Assembly: GCA_025465385.1 (NCBI GenBank)
Contig: JAODNG010000300.1
Location: 1-20,427, forward strand
Length of the DNA: 20,427 bases
Origin: Pseudonocardiales bacterium
GTDB taxonomy: Bacteria; Actinomycetota; Actinomycetes; Mycobacteriales; Pseudonocardiaceae
Direction of reading: 5' to 3'
Shown here: positions 15,534-20,427 of the stretch, piece by piece
Layout of the letters: each line of letters starts with the position of its first letter
Numbering within the stretch: the first letter of the stretch is position 1
Notes under the pieces: generated by a model
Database searches by the model: none
What the model saw: only the letters and a program-made list of their open reading frames with translations
What the model was told of the DNA's origin: nothing
Made by a program: the position numbers and the translations under genes

Positions 15534-17342
15534 GTGTCCCTCCTACGTCTGGTAGCCGCTCTGCTGGCGACCCTGATGGCCGTCCTGCTGGCTGGCTGTG
15601 GTCTGTTCGGGTCGGATCCGCGCGACGCGGCGGCTGCGTTTCTGGACGCCGTATCGAGAGGTGACACTGCTGGTGCCGGGCGGCTCACCGACGATCCGGG
15701 AGCCGCCACTGAACTGATCCGGCAGGTCCGCGACGAGCTGAAGCCCCAGCACGTGCAGCTCACTGTGGGAGATGTCCGTTCCGGCGACCGCATCGCGTCG
15801 GCCTCTTTCGCCGCGGTCTGGGACCTGGGTAAGGGCCGGCAGTGGCGCTACCCAGGGGCCTTCGAGCTAGTGCCTGCGACCGCCGCCGACGGGTGGCGGG
15901 TGCGATGGTCTCCAGCGGTGCTGCACCCGCGCCTGGGCGCCCATCAGCTCGTCACGTTACGTGACGTACCAGCCGAACCGGCCCCGGTGGTCGACCGCGC
16001 CGGGACACCTTTGCTCACCTCGCAGACCGTGGTCACCGTCGCGTTGGATCGCAGCGCGGTCCCGGACCTGGCCGGAGAGGCTGCCCAGCTGGCTACTGCG
16101 CTGGGGCGTTTCGATCCCCAGATCACCCAGCAGTCGATCATCGCGGGAGCCAATGCGGCCCCGGTGGGACAACCCAGCGCGGTGGCAGTGCTCCGCGAGC
16201 CGGACTACTCAGCGGTCCGGGACCAGATCGGCGAGCTGCCTGGTTTAACTTTCCCGACCCAGCAACGGCTGCTCGGGCCGGACCGGGACTTCGCCTCGCA
16301 GCTGCTGCCGGGCCTGCGCAAAGTGGTCGAACAGCAGCTCGAGAACGCCGCCGGTTGGCGGATCGTGACGGTGAACTCCATGGGGCAAGAGGTCGAGACC
16401 CTCGCCGCCGAACAGCCACGCCCGGTGCTGACGCTGACTACCACGGTCGACCGCGCCGTTCAGGTCGCCGCCGAACACGCTGTCGACGCGGTGCCCAACC
16501 CGGCGATGATCGTGGCGATCCAGCCCTCCACTGGGGAGATTCTGGGCGTCGCGCAGAACAGCGCGGCCGACGCGCAAGGCGCACTGTCACTGACCGGGCG
16601 GTTCCCGCCGGGATCCACTTTCAAGATTGTCACCGCATCGGCGGCGTTGCAGTCCAAGCAGGTCACGCCGAACTCGCCGGTGGCCTGTCCGGCCACCACG
16701 ATTGTCGGGGAGCGGGTAGTGCCCAATGACCGCCTCGTCGACCTGGGCACGGTGCCACTGCACACCGCGTTCGCTAACTCGTGCAACACCACGTTTGCCC
16801 AACTGGCGGCTCGGCTTGGAACTGGTGCGTTGACCGATGCGGCGCACCAGATGGGCATCGGGATGAACTACGACATTGCCGGCGCCGCTACCGTCACCGG
16901 TCAGGTTCCCCCTTCGGAGTCGATGGTGCGGCGCGCGGAGAACGGATTCGGACAGGGTCGAGTGCTCGCCAGCCCGTTTGGTATGGCGCTGGTGGCTGCG
17001 ACGATCGATGCCGGGGGCCGGCTCCCCACTCCGCTCCTGATCAGGGGAATTCCGACGCAGACGGCACTCGGACCGGTACCGCCGGTGCCACCCGATGTCG
17101 CTGGCGCGGTGCGGGCGATGACGCGCGAGGCGGTGACCGCGGGAACCGCGAAATTCTTGGCTGACCAAGGCCAGCTGTTCGGCACGACCGGCACCGCGGA
17201 GAACAGCCCCACCGGCGCGGATGGCTGGTTCGTCGGCTTCCGCGGTGATGTCGCACTCGCGACTCTCGTCGTCGGCGCCGGCTCGACCGCCCCGGCGTTG
17301 GACGTCTCGGGCCGCTTCCTGTCCGCACTCGGCGCGCAGTGA
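15534..17342 (+). CDS. Penicillin-binding lipoprotein (class B transpeptidase, PBPlipo type)
   Basis: A 602-residue membrane-anchored D,D-transpeptidase-like protein acting on peptidoglycan outside the cell, equivalent to M. tuberculosis Rv2864c (603 residues). The GTG at 15534 gives a lipoprotein signal ending in LLAGC (C22). Then come an NTF2-like MecA_N domain (about 30-145), a PBP dimerisation region (about 155-310) and the transpeptidase domain. The active-site motif is S361-T-F-K364, and the second motif is S416-C-N418. The third motif, usually KTG, reads TTG at 551-553 (FGTTGTAEN), a departure at a residue that normally positions substrate. The frame is open upstream inside the GNAT gene, but the lipobox decides the start. 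It precedes map by 18 bases. Confidence 0.92.
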   Translation: MSLLRLVAALLATLMAVLLAGCGLFGSDPRDAAAAFLDAVSRGDTAGAGRLTDDPGAATELIRQVRDELKPQHVQLTVGDVRSGDRIASASFAAVWDLGKGRQWRYPGAFELVPATAADGWRVRWSPAVLHPRLGAHQLVTLRDVPAEPAPVVDRAGTPLLTSQTVVTVALDRSAVPDLAGEAAQLATALGRFDPQITQQSIIAGANAAPVGQPSAVAVLREPDYSAVRDQIGELPGLTFPTQQRLLGPDRDFASQLLPGLRKVVEQQLENAAGWRIVTVNSMGQEVETLAAEQPRPVLTLTTTVDRAVQVAAEHAVDAVPNPAMIVAIQPSTGEILGVAQNSAADAQGALSLTGRFPPGSTFKIVTASAALQSKQVTPNSPVACPATTIVGERVVPNDRLVDLGTVPLHTAFANSCNTTFAQLAARLGTGALTDAAHQMGIGMNYDIAGAATVTGQVPPSESMVRRAENGFGQGRVLASPFGMALVAATIDAGGRLPTPLLIRGIPTQTALGPVPPVPPDVAGAVRAMTREAVTAGTAKFLADQGQLFGTTGTAENSPTGADGWFVGFRGDVALATLVVGAGSTAPALDVSGRFLSALGAQ

Positions 17343-17348
17343 CCGGCA

Positions 17349-17354
17349 TAGAGT
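17349..17354 (+). promoter_or_regulatory. Candidate -10 of a leaderless promoter for map
   Basis: TAGAGT matches TAnnnT exactly and lies 6 bases before the map ATG at 17361, within the 18-base gap after the PBP gene. The GGGGAC directly before the ATG is too close to serve as a Shine-Dalgarno. Confidence 0.45.
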
Positions 17355-17360
17355 GGGGAC

Positions 17361-18218
17361 ATGCCCGTGCGAACCCCGTTGCGTCCAGGCCGTCAGACAC
17401 CGATCCGTCCGGTCCCCTCGACGATCCGGCGGCCGGACTATGTCGGCAAACCCGGTCCGAGGCCATGCGCAGATCCGTTGATCCAGCCGCCCGAGGTCAT
17501 CGAAGCGATGCGGGAGGCGGGACGGATCGCCGCTCAGGCGCTCGCCGAGGGCGGCCGGGCGGTGCGGCCGGGCGTGACCACCGATGAGGTCGATCGGGTG
17601 GTACACGAGTTCCTGGTCGACCACGGCGCGTATCCCTCGACCCTGGGTTACAAGAGCTTTCCCAAGTCCTGCTGCACGTCACTGAACGAGGTGATTTGCC
17701 ACGGCATCCCGGACTCGACCGTCATCGAGGACGGCGACATCGTCAACATCGACGTCACCGCGTTCATCGGCGGCGTGCATGGCGACACCAACGCCACCTT
17801 CCTCGCCGGTGCGGTCTCCGAGGAGGACCGGCTCCTGGTCGAGCGGACCCACGAAGCGATGATGCGTGGCATCCGCGCGGTGCGGCCGGGTCGGGCGCTC
17901 AACGTGATCGGACGGGTGATCGAGGCGTACGCCAAGCGCTTCGGCTACGGAGTCGTCCGCGACTTCACCGGCCACGGCATCGGCCGCTCCTTCCACGGCA
18001 AGTTGGTCGTGTTGCACTACGACGAGCCGTCCGTGGACACCATCCTAGCGGAGGGAATGACCTTCACCATCGAACCGATGATCACGCTCGGCACGATCGA
18101 CTATGACGTGTGGCCAGACGGGTGGACGGTGACGACCAAGGACAAGGCGCGCACCGCACAGTTCGAGCACACCCTCGTCGTCACCTCGGACGGGGCGGAG
18201 ATCCTGACCCTGCCGTAG
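17361..18218 (+). CDS. map: Type I methionine aminopeptidase (MetAP1c)
   Basis: Removes the initiator methionine from nascent cytoplasmic proteins using two metal ions. At 285 residues it has the same length as M. tuberculosis MetAP1c, including the roughly 40-residue Pro/Arg-rich N-terminal extension thought to contact the ribosome. The five metal ligands D131, D142, H205, E238 and E269 fall at the same numbers, with the substrate histidines H114 and H212 and the pocket cysteine C105. ATG 17361 gives this full extension and follows a leaderless-type -10. cobQ begins 2 bases after its stop codon. Confidence 0.96.
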   Translation: MPVRTPLRPGRQTPIRPVPSTIRRPDYVGKPGPRPCADPLIQPPEVIEAMREAGRIAAQALAEGGRAVRPGVTTDEVDRVVHEFLVDHGAYPSTLGYKSFPKSCCTSLNEVICHGIPDSTVIEDGDIVNIDVTAFIGGVHGDTNATFLAGAVSEEDRLLVERTHEAMMRGIRAVRPGRALNVIGRVIEAYAKRFGYGVVRDFTGHGIGRSFHGKLVVLHYDEPSVDTILAEGMTFTIEPMITLGTIDYDVWPDGWTVTTKDKARTAQFEHTLVVTSDGAEILTLP

Positions 18219-18220
18219 TC

Positions 18221-19750
18221 ATGCCCGGTATCAAGCCCCGAGCACTGCTCGTTGCGGGCACCACCTCCGACGCAGGCAAGAGTGTCCTGGTGGCTGGGAT
18301 ATGCCGGTGGCTGAGCCGTCGCGGGATATCAGTGGCGCCGTTCAAGGCGCAGAACATGTCCAACAACTCGGTCGTGACGCCTGACGGTGGGGAGATCGGT
18401 CGAGCCCAGGCGATGCAAGCCGCGGCGTGCGGCATTGAGCCCGAGGTGCGGTTCAACCCGGTTCTGCTCAAGCCCGGAAGCGACCGCTGCGCGCAGGTTG
18501 TGGTGCTCGGCCACGCCGCTGGCACGGTCTCCGCGGCGTCCTACCGGCACCGTAAGCCTGAGCTTCTCGACGTCGTGGTGGGCGCGTTGGCCGCGCTACG
18601 AGCCGAGTACGACGTGGTGATCTGCGAGGGCGCCGGATCGCCAACCGAGATCAATCTGCGGGGCACCGACATCGCCAATATGGGATTGGCCCGGGCCGCT
18701 GGACTGCCAGTCCTGGTGGTCGGTGACATCGACCGTGGCGGCGTGCTCGCGCATCTGTTCGGCACCCTGGCTCTGCTGTCGGAAGCCGACCAAGCACTGG
18801 TGGCCGGATTCGTGATCAACAAGTTCCGCGGCGACCCGGACCTGCTGGCTCCCGGGCTGGCCCAGCTGCGAACGCTGACCGGTCGGTGCAGCTACGGGGT
18901 GCTGCCGTATTGCGATTCGCTGTGGCTCGATGCCGAGGACTCGCTGGCACACACCCCCGAGGGGGTGGTCGGGCAGCCGGCGCCACCTCATGGCACCCAG
19001 TGGCTGCGAGTCGCCGCGGTGCGGCTGCCGCGGATCTCCAACGGCACCGACGTCGAGGCGTTGGCCTGCGAGCCTGGAGTGGCGGTCCGCTACGTCACTG
19101 AGCCCTCCCGACTGGCCGACGCTGATCTGGTGGTGCTCCCCGGCTCGAAGTCCACCGTGGCAGATCTGTCCTGGCTGCACCGAACGGGCCTGGCCGCCGC
19201 GGTGCTGGCACACGCCGCCGCTGGCCGTCCGGTGCTGGGCATCTGTGGTGGCTACCAGATGCTGGGCCGCCGCATCACCGATCATGTCGAGTCCGGTGCC
19301 GGGGAGGTGGCGGGCCTCGGGCTGCTGGATCTCGAAGTGGTCTTCGATCCGGCCAAGCATCTGGCGCGCCCTTCCGGTACCGCGCTGGGAGAGCCAGTGA
19401 CCGGCTATGAGATACACCACGGTCGGGTGGCCCATCGCGGTGACCCGCCGCTCGTTTCGGGTCCCGACGACGGGTCCGACGGCGGACACCTGCTGGGCAC
19501 CCACTGGCATGGGCTGTTCGAGAATGACGGCTTCCGCCGTGCCCTGCTGCGGCGAGTGGCCTACCTTGCAGACCGACCCGGTTTCCGACCGGCGCCCGAC
19601 ACCAACTTCGCCGCATTGCGAGACGCCCAGCTGAACCTGCTCGGCGACCTCGTCTCGGCCCATCTGGACACCGATGCGCTGCTCGAGTTGATCGAGCATG
19701 GTCCTCCGCCCGACCTGCCCGTCGTCGCGCCAGGTGCCGACGAACGTTAG
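18221..19750 (+). CDS. cobQ: Cobyric acid synthase
   Basis: Amidates the b, d, e and g carboxylates of adenosylcobyrinic acid a,c-diamide with glutamine and ATP, late in cobalamin synthesis. The 509-residue protein starts with a BioD-like ATP-binding domain, with the P-loop variant GTTSDAGKS (13-21) and FKAQNMSNNS, then ICEGAGSPTEINL and VGDIDRGGVLAHLFG. It ends with a class I glutamine amidotransferase domain using C342 (LGICGGYQMLG) and H430 (THWHGLFEND). ATG 18221 fits homology; the frame runs upstream into map only as a shadow. It is 2 bases from map, with no ribosome binding site nearby, so translation is probably coupled. No cobalamin riboswitch precedes it. Its TAG overlaps the stop of the convergent small gene. 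Confidence 0.95.
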   Translation: MPGIKPRALLVAGTTSDAGKSVLVAGICRWLSRRGISVAPFKAQNMSNNSVVTPDGGEIGRAQAMQAAACGIEPEVRFNPVLLKPGSDRCAQVVVLGHAAGTVSAASYRHRKPELLDVVVGALAALRAEYDVVICEGAGSPTEINLRGTDIANMGLARAAGLPVLVVGDIDRGGVLAHLFGTLALLSEADQALVAGFVINKFRGDPDLLAPGLAQLRTLTGRCSYGVLPYCDSLWLDAEDSLAHTPEGVVGQPAPPHGTQWLRVAAVRLPRISNGTDVEALACEPGVAVRYVTEPSRLADADLVVLPGSKSTVADLSWLHRTGLAAAVLAHAAAGRPVLGICGGYQMLGRRITDHVESGAGEVAGLGLLDLEVVFDPAKHLARPSGTALGEPVTGYEIHHGRVAHRGDPPLVSGPDDGSDGGHLLGTHWHGLFENDGFRRALLRRVAYLADRPGFRPAPDTNFAALRDAQLNLLGDLVSAHLDTDALLELIEHGPPPDLPVVAPGADER

Positions 19751-20025
19751 GACCACGACCTGGCTCTCGCAGGAAAGCCCTCGGGGTGGTTGCGGTTGCG
19801 GTCGCTTGCCCTGTTGGAGCGCGTCGCTGCTGTCCCCGCTCCGTGGGCATGAACTCTTCCTGATTCGTCCACCCACAGCGTTTCCTGGGCGAGCCTGCGC
19901 GCCAGATCACGGCTGCGGATCCGGTACGTACCTGCGGTCTTCCTCACACCCAATCGGTGGGCCCATGACCGGTCCAGGTAGACCCAATGATCGCCAGCGG
20001 CGACCCGGTCGACCTTACGTCTCAT
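19747..20025 (-). CDS. Small hypothetical protein, unrecognised
   Basis: I do not recognise this 92-residue protein. It is basic (many Arg), with no signal peptide or membrane segment. The N-terminal two thirds, with GDHWVYLDRSWAHRLGV, TAGTYRIRSRDLARRLAQ and ETLWVDESGRVHAHG, look like a compact folded domain. The last 25 residues are Arg/Asn/Pro-rich and may be a poorly conserved tail. Evidence that it is real: an ATG start with AAGGAG at 20032-20037 (spacing 6), ordinary codon use, and a palindrome in the presumed promoter. The RSRDLARRLAQ stretch could be a helix of a DNA-binding domain, but that is a guess. Its TAA overlaps the cobQ TAG (4 shared bases, 19747-19750). Confidence 0.62.
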   Translation of the reverse strand: MRRKVDRVAAGDHWVYLDRSWAHRLGVRKTAGTYRIRSRDLARRLAQETLWVDESGRVHAHGAGTAATRSNRASDRNRNHPEGFPARARSWS

Positions 20026-20031
20026 CAGGTT

Positions 20032-20037
20032 CTCCTT
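20032..20037 (-). promoter_or_regulatory. Strong ribosome binding site for the small hypothetical gene
   Basis: On the minus strand AAGGAG lies 6 bases before the ATG at 20025. This is the main evidence that the minus-strand frame is a gene rather than a shadow of cobQ or the plus-strand frames. Confidence 0.7.
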
Positions 20038-20077
20038 TTGTCAGGCTTCGCTGTTGTCATCAGGTCCGCCCACTGGA

Positions 20078-20098
20078 ACTCTGCTATTTATGCAGAGT
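20078..20098. promoter_or_regulatory. Palindrome upstream of the small hypothetical gene (candidate operator)
   Basis: ACTCTGC and GCAGAGT form perfect 7-base arms around the A+T-only centre TATTTAT. It lies 53 bases upstream of the minus-strand ATG. On that strand the centre reads ATAAATA, which could be part of a -10 element. A repressor operator over the promoter is the simplest reading; a transcribed hairpin or terminator is less likely, since no T-run follows. Confidence 0.45.
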
Positions 20099-20427
20099 CA
20101 CATACGCGACGAGCCGCAATGGGTATTCGCGGCCGGTCCGACAGGAATAGCACCGATGCAGAAATCAGAGATGGAGAATGCCATTATCCCCCCTACTTCT
20201 CGTCATGGCACGGCTCGAAAGCGTCATGACTTCGGCTGACGCGGTGAACCTAACCGAGGCGCTCGAGGTTCCGCAAGGAATGTTGGCGGTAACGACCGTC
20301 ACACACATCCGATGCATTGTTAATTTCATCACGTCACTTGTGTGATGTTACGTTATCGTGAAGTCAACGGAAACTTTCGGCGACGCCCGGCTGGACTTTT
20401 CTGGGACGTAGCCCCAAGTCAGCTCCC
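20099..20427. other. Right-end region without a convincing gene
   Basis: About 330 bases, visibly less G+C-rich than the rest. I see no recognisable gene. Short frames exist on both strands: 20178-20345 plus, 55 codons, also startable at 20205; and an overlapping minus frame of 54 codons. Neither has a proper ribosome binding site. CATCAC/GTGATG arms (20327-20332, 20342-20347) form a 6-base inverted repeat with a 9-base spacer. The next gene presumably lies beyond the window edge. Confidence 0.5.

Noticed and set aside
19698..20150. 150-codon plus-strand frame across the cobQ end
   Set aside because: It overlaps cobQ and the small minus-strand gene, starts without a ribosome binding site and is low complexity (Cys/Pro/Arg/Ser-rich).

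Overview
The window is a G+C-rich actinobacterial chromosome segment. Gene content and order match the conserved block around rpsB-tsf-pyrH-frr-cdsA ... rlmN ... dxr-rip1-ispG-GNAT-penicillin-binding lipoprotein-map known from Mycobacterium tuberculosis. The WhiG-type sigma factor and M23 protein on the left match the arrangement known in Streptomyces. Together with the mycobacterial-style proteins (PBPlipo, MetAP1c numbering, LigC/PolD pair), this suggests a filamentous or sporulating actinobacterium, possibly near Pseudonocardiales; that placement is inference. GTG starts are frequent, and four genes have a -10-like hexamer 6-7 bases before the start codon, as expected for leaderless transcripts.

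Layout: (1) 1-1515, a WhiG/FliA-family sigma factor, open at the window edge, converging on an exported LytM/M23 protein. (2) 1516-5865, a 347-base gap with a likely rpsB promoter and an inverted repeat, then rpsB-tsf (translation), pyrH (UMP kinase), frr (ribosome recycling) and cdsA (CDP-diacylglycerol synthesis). (3) 5862-8581, a two-domain VOC protein on the minus strand and a divergent methyltransferase that overlaps rlmN; these two sit between cdsA and rlmN. (4) 8632-10640, an ATP-dependent DNA ligase (LigC type) and a LigD-type primase-polymerase, tail to tail. (5) 10651-15508, a DUF2631 membrane protein divergent from dxr-rip1-ispG-GNAT: two MEP isoprenoid steps flanking a site-2 protease. 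(6) 15534-19750, a penicillin-binding lipoprotein, methionine aminopeptidase and cobyric acid synthase. (7) 19747-20427, a small unrecognised minus-strand gene with a strong ribosome binding site and a palindrome upstream, in visibly less G+C-rich sequence.

Most of the window is core housekeeping: translation, nucleotide, lipid and isoprenoid precursors, cell-wall synthesis and membrane proteolysis. The less ordinary parts are the VOC/methyltransferase and ligase/polymerase insertions, the altered catalytic motifs in the M23 protein and the PBP, the very tight convergent gene junctions, and the right-hand end. I found no rRNA, tRNA, insertion sequence, CRISPR array or recognised riboswitch, and no clear new multi-gene system.
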